Notes: generated by a model from the sequence alone, not told the origin. Positions 1 to 8,728 are shown, counted from the stretch's first letter. The stretch: DNA of 56,422 nt from Chlorobiota bacterium (GCA_016788565.1 JAEUSP010000128.1:1-56422); one strand, 5' to 3'. A program made the numbers and translations.

Positions 1-1
1 A

Positions 2-196
2 GGGAAAGGGATTGAAAGTGCCGACGAACTTCAGCAGGTGATTGATGAGGTCTTCAGCAAGGCGCGCGAATACGTGGCGGGGATTGCCGCCGGGGAGTAT
101 CACGTCACCACGCGGAACGTGAACGAGGTGTGCCGCAACTGCGACTACCACACCACCTGCCGCGTTGGGGAACTGCGTATTGCTGGGCAAGCATAA
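2..196 (+). CDS. C-terminal fragment of a PD-(D/E)XK nuclease-family protein (AddB/RecB/Cas4-like)
   Basis: The open frame is already running at the window edge and stops at TAA 194-196, so only the last 64 residues are present. The visible diagnostic is the cysteine signature VCRNCDYHTTC (C-x2-C-x5-C) about 15 residues before the end. In AddB, Cas4 and related PD-(D/E)XK nucleases the C-terminal cysteines of this pattern join an upstream cysteine to bind a 4Fe-4S cluster. The preceding helix-like stretch (residues about 5-35) fits the helical end of such nuclease domains. By inference it acts in double-strand-break end resection. The nuclease motifs themselves lie outside the window, so the subfamily cannot be fixed. 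Alternative: another Fe-S exonuclease of the same superfamily. Confidence 0.6.
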   Translation, partial: GKGIESADELQQVIDEVFSKAREYVAGIAAGEYHVTTRNVNEVCRNCDYHTTCRVGELRIAGQA

Positions 197-297
197 CCGC
201 ACGGATTTCTCTCCCCGTCAGCAAAGCTCTGTCGGCTCATCTCAAGGTAGGGTGTGAAGGGGAACATGGTAGGTGGGATAGCAGATGTTTCTCGGTT

Positions 298-364
298 CGG
301 TGGCTCCGCTCATACTTCGACGGAGCTCAGCATGAACGGGGATGCTGTTCGGTGGTTTGGATCA
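298..364 (+). repeat. REP-like intergenic palindrome, copy 1
   Basis: Contains GGCTCCGCTCATACTTCGAC, then GAGCTCAGCATGAACGG. The outer arms CCGCTCAT and ATGA(A/G)CGG form an imperfect stem around a TTCGACGGAGCTC core. The same unit occurs at 6.3, 9.6 and 33.5 kb in this orientation and at 50.2, 50.3, 54.1 and 54.3 kb inverted. The similarity with the 9.6 kb copy continues on both sides, from GGCTCATCTCAA upstream to the GGATCAT end. It lies between the nuclease gene and the convergent T9SS gene. Confidence 0.75.
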
Positions 365-417
365 TACTTCGCACACTCTCATGGAAGAGCCGCTTTCTAA
401 AAACTTGGAGGCAAAAA

Positions 418-456
418 AATCGGGGCAACCTCACTGTGATAGAGGCTGCCCCGATT
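418..456 (-). terminator. Rho-independent terminator of the T9SS surface-protein gene at 482-3826
   Basis: The 10-bp arms AATCGGGGCA (418-427) and TGCCCCGATT (447-456) enclose a second small stem, CCTC/GAGG. Read on the minus strand the hairpin is followed by a run of seven T (complement of 413-419). It begins 25 bp after the stop codon of the minus-strand gene. Confidence 0.85.
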
Positions 457-481
457 GTTATCATCCTGCAGATGTTCTGGC

Positions 482-3400
482 TTACTTGGTTACGGTCAGC
501 GTCCGCACCAGCGTTTGGCCGCCGCTCACCAATCGGTAGTGGTAGGTTCCGCTTGCCAGGCTGCTAACGCTGAAGATGGTTCCATGTTCGCCCAGCTCAC
601 GTTCCCCTTCATCCAGCATCATCACCTGCTTGCCGCGTTCGTCGAACAACACCAGTTTCACTTCCCCTTTTTCGGCAATGCTGTACCGAATCTCCACCAA
701 GTCGCGCCCCGGGTTGGGGCGGCTTTGCCACAGTTTCACCCCGGCTGCTTCACTGACTTCGTCGCGGTTTGCCAGCCCTGTTCCGGGGGTTTCTGTTCCA
801 GCAATTTTTGTGGCTGTTCCCCCCAGCTGAACCGTCACCGCGCCGTTGGTGGCGTTGCTGTTCACGGTCAGCACTGCGCTGCTTGTCCCCTTGTTCAGTG
901 GGCGGTATGTCACCTCCATGTACTCCGTCTGGCCCGGTGCCAGGATTGTCCGTGGCACGCGGCCCAGCGTGTAGTCGGTTGCGGTTGGGCCGGTGATGGT
1001 TGTGGTTCCCAGCCGCAGCGCGGTGGTTCCGGTGTTGGTAATCATCACCGTCTGGCGCACGACCTTCCCGACGGCCACCGTCACGTTATCGAACAGCGAT
1101 GCCGGCGCGGCACTAAGGGTTCGCGTTGCGGCTTCGCCAGCGATGTTCACCACCATCGTGTCGCCCCCTTCGGTAATCAGCAACAAGGCTGCGTTGCGTG
1201 GTCCCGGCTGGCTTCCGGTGGCTGGCGTATGGATCACCGACAGATCAACCGACTGCCCCGGGTCAATCGCGAACGGAAGCGCGGGCCACGGCTTCAGCGG
1301 GTTCATCGCAAACTCGGCGGCATCGGCTCCGCTAATCACAATGTCCTTGATGACCACCAATTCATCGGTGGTGTTCTCGGCCATGGCGCTGCTGCTTGGG
1401 TTTTCGCTTGTTGCTCCATCAATCACTGCTGGGCTGATTGCGATGTCGCGCGTTTCAATCCCGATGCTTCCAACGCCAACCAAATCCCAGTAGTAGGCTC
1501 CCCGCTCGATGTTGTTGTTCACCAGCGACGAATCGTTGGTTTGCAGCTGCAGGCTTACCCGGCGCGACCCGCTGCGCGATGGAGTAAAACTGAAGGTGAT
1601 GCTGGCGCAGCTATCTGGCGGAAGCACCCACGTTTCGTTGTTCGGGTTGGCATCCACGGCAATCCCGCCGAAGGCATCCACAATGCTGAACTCCTTCACG
1701 TCGCCGTTGATAATGCGGAATTGCTTCTTCCCAATCCGCAAGTCGCACGCACCGGTGTTGCAGATGCTGACGGTCTTGGTGGTGGTCTTCCCGATCATTG
1801 TTTGCGGGAAGGTCACGGTTTTGGGGAGCGTGTTGTTGTTTTCATCGCTGGCAAACGAGCCAAGCCCGCGGCCAAAAACATCCACCACCAGCAAGCCATC
1901 CACGCTGTTGCCGTCTGGGTCAAGCCCGGTGAAGTTGGCTCCGTTGGTGTAAACAAACATCCGGGCAAATCGCTTGCCGGGAAGCTGCGGCACGAAGTTG
2001 ACGTAGGTGCGCCCCGTTGTCAGATAGGGAATCTGGATTGGGAACTGAGTAGCGTTGGACGCAGTAAACGGCGCGGTGCCGGGGTCCACCGAGAAGGAGT
2101 AGTCATGGATAAGGACAGGGTTGTTGTTCTGGTCGCGCAGCAGCGCGTAGCGTGGAACCCCCTGGGCGTAGATGCTGTCGGTCTGGAAGACATCAATGCG
2201 GGTGATGTTGAAGAAGCCATCGCCAACGTTTTTAATATCCACCGGATAGCTCTGCACGGCCTCGCCAACGCAGATATAATCCTTCTGGAAAATTTGGCTT
2301 GTTGGGCCAATCCGCTCGCTCCCGATGTAGAACTCGCCACCGGCAGCCACCGAGTAAGCGTTCAGGATAAAGAAGCGCGTCTCACCTTCGGCACTGACGG
2401 TGATGGAGCCACGTTGGTAGCCCACCCCTGTTCCCAAAAACCGGAGGTTCGGGCTGAAGGTTGTTCCCTGCGGAACCGAGAAGGTGAAGCTGTTGACCGG
2501 ATTGCCGTTCGGGTCCATCACCTTGTATTGATCCAACCCCGTGGAGTCCACAATGCTGACGGTAACGGGGGCGTTTGGCGCGGTGATGTTGGCAGCAACA
2601 GCAATATCAATCGGCTTAAAGAAGCCGGGGATCAACCGGTCAACACGGCTGTTGTTCAGCAGCGTGTCCTTGTTTGTCACCAACCCAGATGTCCCACCTT
2701 GCGTGGTGTTGCCGGTCCAGGTTAGGCGGGTTGTGCCTTCGCCAACAAGATTGAATGTGCGTGTCACCGTGCCATCGGAGAACGTTAGCACAGCTGAACG
2801 CACACCCGTATTGGTGGGGCGGAAGTTAATTGTTGGCGTTAAAGTCTGCCCAACGCTCAATATGCCTGAGTTTGGAGTAGCGGTGTATTCGGCAGCACTG
2901 GCACCACTAATAGTGATGGTATATTTGGCAGGCAAACAACCACTGTATGGCTTCATGGTAAACGGCGTGAACGGCACTGACAAGTAGCGTTGAACTTTCT
3001 TGCCAGATAACAGGTTGTCCCCGTTCACCATCCCTGTTGTCCCCCCCTGAGCGGTGTTGCCAGAAAGCGAAATACCAGCAGGGGTGAATTTGTATAGTGT
3101 CCCCTTTGTGATGGAGTTCGAACCTAGGCTAATGTTATTATTAGCCTTCGATGCACTGGTTGTTGCTGTGCTGCCATTAGGTGTAACGCTGATAAATGTT
3201 TTACCGCTTGCAATACCAACCGATGCACTGGTAGTAACGCTACCGCCAGCCCATCCTGCTGTATTTCCTGGATCCATGTTGTCGTAGTAAAACTCGATCA
3301 GATTGCACTGCTCATGCAGGCGAATCTGGAAAGTAATTCGCGTCACTACTCCATCCCCTCCTCCTGATAACGCCATGTCTTTGTACTCAACAATAAAAAT

Positions 3401-3826
3401 GCGATTGGGAGCCGATCCTTCGGTGCTATAATTCACTTGTGAACCTGCACGGGAACCTAACCGCATCTGATCCCAAAATGGCGCAAGAATCGGCACGGAT
3501 TCCTGAGCGAGATCATTGGTTGTACCTTCGGACATTGCTGTTGATCCCAACCCTATTACTCCATTGTTTGTAATGCTCACCTCATCATAAGGAACAGCAT
3601 CAAACAAAAAGGTAAATGGCAGAGGAGCAGACACAGCACTAGAAGGAATTGCAAGCCACCCATTTGCACCCGTATAAGTGCTATGGGTTGATATTGGTGA
3701 GGAAAGTGAAGTCAGTGACCCTGTGCTTACTGAGAACACGTAATCAAGCTGGCCCCATACGGGAGCCGATATTGCTATCAGCATGGTAATGATGCCAGAT
3801 AGCCAACGAAGGTGCAATCGTTTCAT
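482..3826 (-). CDS. Secreted ASH/choice-of-anchor D surface protein with T9SS type A sorting domain
   Basis: 1114 residues. The start at 3826 gives a clean signal peptide (residues 1-25, ending APVWG) with GGAG 9 nt upstream; a longer frame to 3895 has none of this. Residues about 30-230 form a nidogen-like entry domain with the motif TNNGVIGLGS. They are followed by several Ig-like ASH repeats (for example VMITNTGTTALRLG and VTYRPLNKGTSSA). The last 85 residues (LWQSRPNPGRDLVEIRYSI to LVRTLTVTK) are a typical T9SS sorting domain. The product is therefore expected on the cell surface or secreted through the type IX system; the ligand is unknown. It is a full-length paralogue of the protein at 45155-48562, closest in the C-terminal half. 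The 5' third is visibly less GC-rich than the rest. It has its own terminator. Confidence 0.85.
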   Translation of the reverse strand: MKRLHLRWLSGIITMLIAISAPVWGQLDYVFSVSTGSLTSLSSPISTHSTYTGANGWLAIPSSAVSAPLPFTFLFDAVPYDEVSITNNGVIGLGSTAMSEGTTNDLAQESVPILAPFWDQMRLGSRAGSQVNYSTEGSAPNRIFIVEYKDMALSGGGDGVVTRITFQIRLHEQCNLIEFYYDNMDPGNTAGWAGGSVTTSASVGIASGKTFISVTPNGSTATTSASKANNNISLGSNSITKGTLYKFTPAGISLSGNTAQGGTTGMVNGDNLLSGKKVQRYLSVPFTPFTMKPYSGCLPAKYTITISGASAAEYTATPNSGILSVGQTLTPTINFRPTNTGVRSAVLTFSDGTVTRTFNLVGEGTTRLTWTGNTTQGGTSGLVTNKDTLLNNSRVDRLIPGFFKPIDIAVAANITAPNAPVTVSIVDSTGLDQYKVMDPNGNPVNSFTFSVPQGTTFSPNLRFLGTGVGYQRGSITVSAEGETRFFILNAYSVAAGGEFYIGSERIGPTSQIFQKDYICVGEAVQSYPVDIKNVGDGFFNITRIDVFQTDSIYAQGVPRYALLRDQNNNPVLIHDYSFSVDPGTAPFTASNATQFPIQIPYLTTGRTYVNFVPQLPGKRFARMFVYTNGANFTGLDPDGNSVDGLLVVDVFGRGLGSFASDENNNTLPKTVTFPQTMIGKTTTKTVSICNTGACDLRIGKKQFRIINGDVKEFSIVDAFGGIAVDANPNNETWVLPPDSCASITFSFTPSRSGSRRVSLQLQTNDSSLVNNNIERGAYYWDLVGVGSIGIETRDIAISPAVIDGATSENPSSSAMAENTTDELVVIKDIVISGADAAEFAMNPLKPWPALPFAIDPGQSVDLSVIHTPATGSQPGPRNAALLLITEGGDTMVVNIAGEAATRTLSAAPASLFDNVTVAVGKVVRQTVMITNTGTTALRLGTTTITGPTATDYTLGRVPRTILAPGQTEYMEVTYRPLNKGTSSAVLTVNSNATNGAVTVQLGGTATKIAGTETPGTGLANRDEVSEAAGVKLWQSRPNPGRDLVEIRYSIAEKGEVKLVLFDERGKQVMMLDEGERELGEHGTIFSVSSLASGTYHYRLVSGGQTLVRTLTVTK

Positions 3827-3835
3827 CTGATGAAA
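3821..3835 (-). promoter_or_regulatory. Palindrome overlapping the start codon of the T9SS gene
   Basis: TTTCAT-CTG-ATGAAA is a perfect 6-bp inverted repeat with a 3-nt spacer, with the ATG inside one arm. In the mRNA it could fold over the start codon just after the GGAG Shine-Dalgarno. The giant gene starting at 44587 has the related start context CATCAGATGA. The function is an inference; it may be chance. Confidence 0.25.
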
Positions 3836-4077
3836 CTCCGGTTTATGGATGTTTTGAACGTTGATAACCCAAAGAAATGAACATTGCGTACGCACCAGTG
3901 CATACGCTGCGACGTTGAGGAGGAATTAGGGGAAGAAGTAACAAGGGGGCTGATTGCGGAGCAATCAGAACACAAACTACAGGGGGGAAGTTTCCATCAG
4001 CAAGCAAGCCGCTTGCAAGCCGACGCAATCTTACTGAAGATTTGCCAGATAACCAAGCAAAGTTTTTGGGGAAGTTT

Positions 4078-4095
4078 ATGTAGTCAAGACTACAT
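4078..4095. other. Perfect palindrome after the WD40 gene
   Basis: ATGTAGTC-AA-GACTACAT (8-bp arms, 2-nt centre) abuts the stop codon of the minus-strand WD40 gene. It lies about 250 bp upstream of the next minus-strand gene. No T run follows, so it is not a classic terminator. An operator-like dimer site or a processing stem are possibilities. Confidence 0.3.
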
Positions 4096-5463
4096 CTATT
4101 CCTTGCTGACGTGCAGCCATCCCGTCCGCCACTGTTGCTTCCCCCCTTCCACCGCCACGTGGTAGATGCCTGCGGGAAGCAACCCCACGGGAATCACCAG
4201 GGCTGACTCACCAACGGCTACTTCTTTCACCATCACGGTTTCCCCCGCCACGGTTGTGACGGCCACCCGCAAGGTTGTTTCGGCTGGCGCGGGAAGCCGC
4301 AGCACCGTTTCCCCAGCTGCAGGGTTCGGCAGCAGTTGCAGCCGGGCAACTCCGTTGGCCGCAGCGGCGTTGGGAGCAGAGCTTGCTGGCGTGAGCTTCC
4401 AAATAATGGCGGTGCGGTCGTCGCTGCAGGTCACCAAGCGGGTGGCATCGGGGTTGAACACTGCGCTGTAGAGTGGAGCCGTATGCCCCAGCAGCAACCG
4501 CACGGTGTCACCGGTCTTGGTGTCCCAAATCAACGCCCCTCCATCGAACCCTGCGCTGGCGGCCAGCTTGCCATCCCGGCTAAAACGGGCATCGCGGACG
4601 CGATCCATGTGCATTGCCAAATTGTGCAGTTGCTCTCCGGTTTTCACATCCCAAATTCGTGCGGTCATGTCGAAACTGGCGGTGATGATTCGGGCATCAT
4701 CGTCGCTGAAATATGCCGTTCGCACGCGGTCGGTGTGGCCGGTTAGCTGGTGCAGCTGCTCGCCAGTTTCAGCATCCCAGATTCTGGCTGTTTTGTCGAA
4801 TCCAGCCGTGACAATCAACCGGCCGTCGTGGCTGAACTCGGCATAATTCAGCGAGCCTTGATGCCCGCGCAAGGTGTGCAGAAGCTGGCCTGTTGTTGCG
4901 TCCCAAATCTGCGCGGTGCTGTCGCGCCCGCGCCCAGCGGTCACGGCTCGTGTTCCGGCTGGGTTAAACTGCGCCGTAAAAAAACCGGGGATGGTATCGG
5001 CCTTCAAGGTCTGAAGCATCGTCCCGTTTGCGGCATCCCAAACCCGTGCGGTTCCATCCTCACCGGTGGTGATAATTCGCTCACCATTATTGCTGAAGAG
5101 TGCCAACCGAACGTTGGCCGTGTGCCCGCGCAGCACCAATTGCTGGTTTCCGGTAGCGGCGTCCCACACGCGGGCGGTGCTGTCCCAACTTGCGGTCACC
5201 ACCCGATCACCAGCCGCGTTGTAGTAGGCCGAGATAATCCTTGAGGTATGCCCTTTCATGGTGATTTGCTTTGCTCCGGTGGCAGCATCCCAGATCACGG
5301 CAGTGCTGTCGTAGCTGCTGGTCAGCAGATGGGCACCATCGGGGCTGAAGACCGCCGAGGTGACCGGCGCGCTGTGCTGCAAAACAGTCTGCGCATTCCC
5401 AGAAAGGGTGAGCAAACAAAGCCCCAGCAGAAGTGCTGGTAGAAATCGTCGGGTTGTTGGCAT
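4096..5463 (-). CDS. Secreted WD40-repeat beta-propeller with T9SS sorting domain
   Basis: 455 residues. The start at 5463 gives the signal peptide MPTTRRFLPALLLGLCLLTL ending near NAQ (residue 25). Residues about 30-355 hold eight WD40 units, seven ending in IWDAATG/VWDAANG/IWDVKTG-type strands and the last in IIWKL. GH dipeptides precede most units (KGHTS, RGHTA, TGHTD). The C-terminal about 85 residues (LQLLPNPAAGETVLRL onward, ending LHVSKE) read as a T9SS type A sorting domain. WD40 propellers are protein-interaction platforms that are usually cytoplasmic; here export to the surface is predicted. The gene starts 38 bp after the TPR gene stop, so the two are probably co-transcribed. The binding partner is unknown. 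Confidence 0.87.
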   Translation of the reverse strand: MPTTRRFLPALLLGLCLLTLSGNAQTVLQHSAPVTSAVFSPDGAHLLTSSYDSTAVIWDAATGAKQITMKGHTSRIISAYYNAAGDRVVTASWDSTARVWDAATGNQQLVLRGHTANVRLALFSNNGERIITTGEDGTARVWDAANGTMLQTLKADTIPGFFTAQFNPAGTRAVTAGRGRDSTAQIWDATTGQLLHTLRGHQGSLNYAEFSHDGRLIVTAGFDKTARIWDAETGEQLHQLTGHTDRVRTAYFSDDDARIITASFDMTARIWDVKTGEQLHNLAMHMDRVRDARFSRDGKLAASAGFDGGALIWDTKTGDTVRLLLGHTAPLYSAVFNPDATRLVTCSDDRTAIIWKLTPASSAPNAAAANGVARLQLLPNPAAGETVLRLPAPAETTLRVAVTTVAGETVMVKEVAVGESALVIPVGLLPAGIYHVAVEGGKQQWRTGWLHVSKE

Positions 5464-5501
5464 AAAAGTCCCGGTAGGAAGGTAGCGTGTTGTTTGTGCG
5501 A

Positions 5502-6239
5502 TTATCGTTCTTCCCTCCGCCGGATGCAATCAATCAGCAACCGCACCCGCTCGGCAAGGAAGGATTCGGGATCAACCCGAAGAAATTGTTGGAAGGTTGA
5601 TTCGGCGGCATGGAATTTTTTGCGCTGGAGTTGAAGCAGCCCCAGGATAAACAGGGGGTCGGAAAATGTGGAGTCTAACCCTGCCGACTGCTGCAAGCAC
5701 TCCTCGGCAATCTGGGCGCGCCCCATGCTCCAGTAGGTCAATCCCAACCCAAAAATTTTGGAAGCTCCATCCGGCTGGCTTCGGTTGTAGGCTCGGTAGC
5801 TCACGATTTCGGAGTCGTGGCGGGCCACCAAATTCTCGTAGTATTCGCTGATGATAATGGCGTAGTGGTAGTTCAGCGCAACCAGCGCGTTGAACCGGGG
5901 AAGGTAGTCGGACGGCAGCCGCGTCCCCTGCAACGCCACATCCAGCGAGCGGTTGAAGTCGGTTGTTTGTAGGTAGGCAAAGGAGAGTTGGAGTAAGGCT
6001 TCGTTGTTGTTGGGATTGTGATCCAGAACGCGGCTGTAGCTGGCAATCGCGCCGGCGTAGTTGAAGCTGTCGCGCAAGGTATTTCCAGCGGCCAGCAGCA
6101 CCGCCGATGAATCTTCATGGATAGAAGAAGAATCCTGTTGCGCCAGCAATGGTAACGCGGCCAGCAGCATAGACACGCCAGCCAGCGCACGAACAATCCC
6201 CAACCGTGCAGAAGATGTGGATAGTTTTGCCATCGCCAT
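5502..6239 (-). CDS. Exported TPR-repeat protein
   Basis: 245 residues from ATG 6239 (a second ATG at 6233 is equally possible; no Shine-Dalgarno helps). Residues 1-34 form a signal peptide (hydrophobic stretch ALAGVSMLLAALPLLAQQ). Then come TPR-like helical pairs: NYAGAIASYSRVLDHNPNN, NEALLQLSFAYLQTTDFNRS and AESTFQQFLRVDPES, characteristic of scaffold or assembly proteins. The protein ends in a charged ERVRLLIDCIRRREER tail. It sits directly upstream of the secreted WD40 gene, suggesting a shared role at the envelope. A longer open frame reaches 6665 but would run through the REP repeat, so it was not used. Confidence 0.75.
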   Translation of the reverse strand: MAMAKLSTSSARLGIVRALAGVSMLLAALPLLAQQDSSSIHEDSSAVLLAAGNTLRDSFNYAGAIASYSRVLDHNPNNNEALLQLSFAYLQTTDFNRSLDVALQGTRLPSDYLPRFNALVALNYHYAIIISEYYENLVARHDSEIVSYRAYNRSQPDGASKIFGLGLTYWSMGRAQIAEECLQQSAGLDSTFSDPLFILGLLQLQRKKFHAAESTFQQFLRVDPESFLAERVRLLIDCIRRREER

Positions 6240-6337
6240 GGGCGAATGTACAAAACTGAGCTTGTTCTCTGAACTTCCGGGCCAGTTGCGCAATCCCGGC
6301 CAACAAGCACTGGGGCGGCGTGCTTGTTGGTGGGGTT

Positions 6338-6446
6338 CGGTGGCTCCACTTATACTTCGACGAAGCTCAGCATGAGCGGAGGGTGAGATTCGGAGGCAAC
6401 TCCAAAATTCGACATTTGACACTCGACATTCGGTGGTTCGAATCAT
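6338..6446 (+). repeat. REP-like intergenic palindrome, copy 2, with TGTCGAAT-type tail
   Basis: Starts CGGTGGCTCCACTTATACTT and continues GACGAAGCTCAGCATGAGCGG, then AATTCGACATTTGACACTCG, and ends GGTTCGAATCAT. The ending matches copies at 33.5 kb (GTTCGAATCAT) and 9.6 kb (CTCGGATCAT). It fills most of the space between the divergent TPR and WYL genes, so their promoters must lie in or beside it. Confidence 0.7.
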
Positions 6447-6588
6447 CTTCCCCCGCACCGGACAAATCACGTCCGGTTTGGCCCGGCCCTTTCCGCAGCT
6501 TTGCACCAAACAAACCGGAGCCTGCTGACGCGCCAGCGATTGTGGCCGCAGCATGTTCCACCAACTCACAGCATTATTTTCCAGCCGT

Positions 6589-7596
6589 ATGAACAACTCC
6601 ATGCCACCATCAACCCGACAGATGTTGCTGCAACTGCTGAACACCGAAGGGGAATTCTCCACCAACCAACTGATGCAACGGCTTCAGATTAGCGAACGCC
6701 AAGTGCGCCGAACCATCGGCGATCTTGAGGCAGCGGGAATTCCGATTGCTCGTCGAACCGACAAACGCCTGAAGTATTTCTCCATTCCAGAAGATCAGCG
6801 GACGCAGAACATCAGGATGGTGGAACTGACCGACCAGCAGATGCTAGCATTATCGGTGGCGGCCCAGGCGGCCACGGCAATCCTGGGCGCAACCCCGCTT
6901 AGCCAACCGCTGAACTCCGGTTTTGGGAAACTGCTGCAAGCACTGGAGTCGCAAACTGACTCGCTGGACCTTCGCGACGAACCCAGAAACTGGCACTTCA
7001 GCGATGCCCCAGAAGTCCCGATTAACACCGAAGTGTTCGGCCTTTTGCGCCAGGGGATTATCGAGCGGAGAAGCGTTCGGATTGAGTACACGGCATCATC
7101 CGGCAAGCAATCATCGGGGCGCAAAATTGACCCGTACTGCTTGGCGTTTCGGCAGGGGTCGTGGCTGCTGGTTGGCTACTGCCACCAACGCCAAGCCATG
7201 CGGAATTTTTCCATTGCCGACATCACCGCCGCACAGATGTGCAACCCCGAAACCGACCAGAACGCCACCTTTGAAATCCCGGAAGAGTTCGACGCTGCCG
7301 AGGCATTCCGCGACACCCTGTACGCCGTTGGCGGCGAGCCGTACATTGTGCGGATTCATGCTGCCGCCGAGCTTGCCCGCGCTTTCCACCGGAAGCATTA
7401 CTCACCCACACAGCAGATTGAGCAGACCCTTCCCGATGGAAGCATCATCGTCAGCATGGAGGTTTCGGGGCTGAAAGAAGTGGCAAACTGGGTGCGTGGC
7501 TGGGGGCCGGGGGTGAAGGTGCTGGAACCACAACAGCTTGCCGAAACCATCCTTCAGGACGCAGTTGGTGTGGTGAAGATGTATGCCGGTGAGTAA
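6589..7596 (+). CDS. WYL-domain transcriptional regulator (HTH + WYL + WCX)
   Basis: About 335 residues from ATG 6589; ATGs at 6553 and 6601 are alternatives. Residues about 5-60 form a winged helix-turn-helix (MLLQLLNTEGEFSTNQLMQR and ISERQVRRTIGDLEAAGIPI). The middle holds the WYL domain: RSVRIEYTA, then DPYCLAFRQGSWLLVGYCHQ, then NFSIADITA. The C-terminal part (VRIHAAAELARAF to VREVANWVRGWG-like) is the WCX extension. WYL domains sense nucleic-acid or nucleotide-like ligands and often control DNA-damage, defence or metabolic genes. The target is not evident; the next gene on the same strand starts 80 bp downstream. Confidence 0.85.
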   Translation: MNNSMPPSTRQMLLQLLNTEGEFSTNQLMQRLQISERQVRRTIGDLEAAGIPIARRTDKRLKYFSIPEDQRTQNIRMVELTDQQMLALSVAAQAATAILGATPLSQPLNSGFGKLLQALESQTDSLDLRDEPRNWHFSDAPEVPINTEVFGLLRQGIIERRSVRIEYTASSGKQSSGRKIDPYCLAFRQGSWLLVGYCHQRQAMRNFSIADITAAQMCNPETDQNATFEIPEEFDAAEAFRDTLYAVGGEPYIVRIHAAAELARAFHRKHYSPTQQIEQTLPDGSIIVSMEVSGLKEVANWVRGWGPGVKVLEPQQLAETILQDAVGVVKMYAGE

Positions 7597-7676
7597 CTTG
7601 CCGCAAGCCGAAACCCGGCGTGCTTCGGCAGCTGGCGGCTTGCTTCACGGGCTTTGCATCTAACTTCCTATCTCTA

Positions 7677-8648
7677 ATGTCACGCTATCCAAAAACGGAT
7701 CTTTCCAACATCTCCCTCATCTCCATTGCTGGCCGCCACAGCAAGGTGTCCGAATCGGAGTGGGCGCGGCCGTTGCCGCTGGGGGGGACTTTTGACCAAT
7801 TCATTGAGACGCTGCCGGACATCCTGGTGGCGCGTGAGCTGAAGGAGTTTGTGGCGAATGCGGCCAACGCCGTTCGGCTTGGGAAACCGTTTATCCTGAT
7901 GATGGGGGCGCACGTGATAAAAGTGGGGCTTGCCCCGCTGATCTGCGACTTGCTGGAACGCCGCATCCTGACCGGCGTGGCGATGAACTCCGCTGCGGCA
8001 ATCCACGACACCGAAAGCTGCTTGTTCGGCGAGACCTCGGAGGACGTAGCCGCAACCATCACCGACGGCACGTTTGGGATGTCGCGGGAAACCGGTGAGT
8101 TCATCAACGGAACGCTGCGCCAGGCTTGGGAAGGGGAGGATCGGGAAATCGGATTTGGAGAGGCGTTGGGCGAGCGGCTGATGAACGCGGAAACTGGCCG
8201 CCCTTCCATCATGGCAACGTGCGTCCGGCTGGGGGTCCCCATTACGATTCACGCCGCGATTGGGACCGACATCGTTCACCAGCAACCCACCATGAGCGGC
8301 GAGGCCACGGGGGAACTGAGTTTCCGCGATTTCCGTGGGCTGTGCCACCAACTGTTTGGGCTTGGCGGCGGCGGGGTGGTGATGAACGCTGGGTCGGCGG
8401 TGATCTTGCCGGAAATTTTCCTGAAAGCGCTCACCGTTGCGCGGAATTTGGGGGCCGATGCCTTCCATTTCACCACAGCAAATTTCGACATGATCCAGCA
8501 CTACCGCCCCCGCGTGAATGTGGTGCAACGCCCCACCCAAGATGGCGGGCGTGGGTTCAGCTTCACCGGGCATCACGAGCTGATGTTGCCGCTAACCTTC
8601 GCCATGATCCGTTCGGCCATTGCCAACAACGGCATTGCCCGGCCATGA
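7677..8648 (+). CDS. Deoxyhypusine-synthase-like protein of unknown function
   Basis: 323 residues from ATG 7677 (MSRYPKTDLSNISLISIAGR). The order of motifs resembles the deoxyhypusine/homospermidine synthase fold: a GAHVIKVGLAPLICDLLER segment, a TGVAMNSAAAIHDTE segment where the family has its T-GG-x-EED stretch, then GVPITIHAAIGTDI and a late GGGVVMNAGSAVILPE. In true deoxyhypusine synthase a catalytic lysine lies in the final SGARPDEAVSWGK-type segment; the corresponding FSFTGHHELMLPL here has none. Bacteria lack eIF5A, so a different substrate is expected. No neighbour reveals it. The family assignment is from motif order only; an unrelated NAD-binding family is possible. Confidence 0.55.
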   Translation: MSRYPKTDLSNISLISIAGRHSKVSESEWARPLPLGGTFDQFIETLPDILVARELKEFVANAANAVRLGKPFILMMGAHVIKVGLAPLICDLLERRILTGVAMNSAAAIHDTESCLFGETSEDVAATITDGTFGMSRETGEFINGTLRQAWEGEDREIGFGEALGERLMNAETGRPSIMATCVRLGVPITIHAAIGTDIVHQQPTMSGEATGELSFRDFRGLCHQLFGLGGGGVVMNAGSAVILPEIFLKALTVARNLGADAFHFTTANFDMIQHYRPRVNVVQRPTQDGGRGFSFTGHHELMLPLTFAMIRSAIANNGIARP

Positions 8649-8712
8649 TGAAACTTCCTTGCCCGGTTGTATTTTGGCCGCTAAACCTTCGTTTGGCTGC
8701 GGCTGTCATGGG

Positions 8713-8728
8713 GCCAACTTCGGTTGGC
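8713..8728. other. UUCG-tetraloop hairpin in the 8649-8822 gap
   Basis: GCCAAC-TTCG-GTTGGC is a 6-bp stem capped by the very stable UUCG tetraloop, 65 bp after a stop codon. No T run follows. It may stabilise the 3' end of the upstream transcript. Confidence 0.35.

Noticed and set aside
130-567. 145-codon plus-strand frame near the window start
   Set aside because: It overlaps the nuclease C-terminus in another frame, the REP copy, the terminator and the antisense T9SS 3' end.
455-2725. Long plus-strand open frame (756 codons) antisense to the T9SS gene
   Set aside because: Its translation is rich in H, G, R and V without domains, while the minus strand encodes a clear ASH/T9SS protein with signal peptide and terminator. 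It is a shadow of the high-GC codon pattern.
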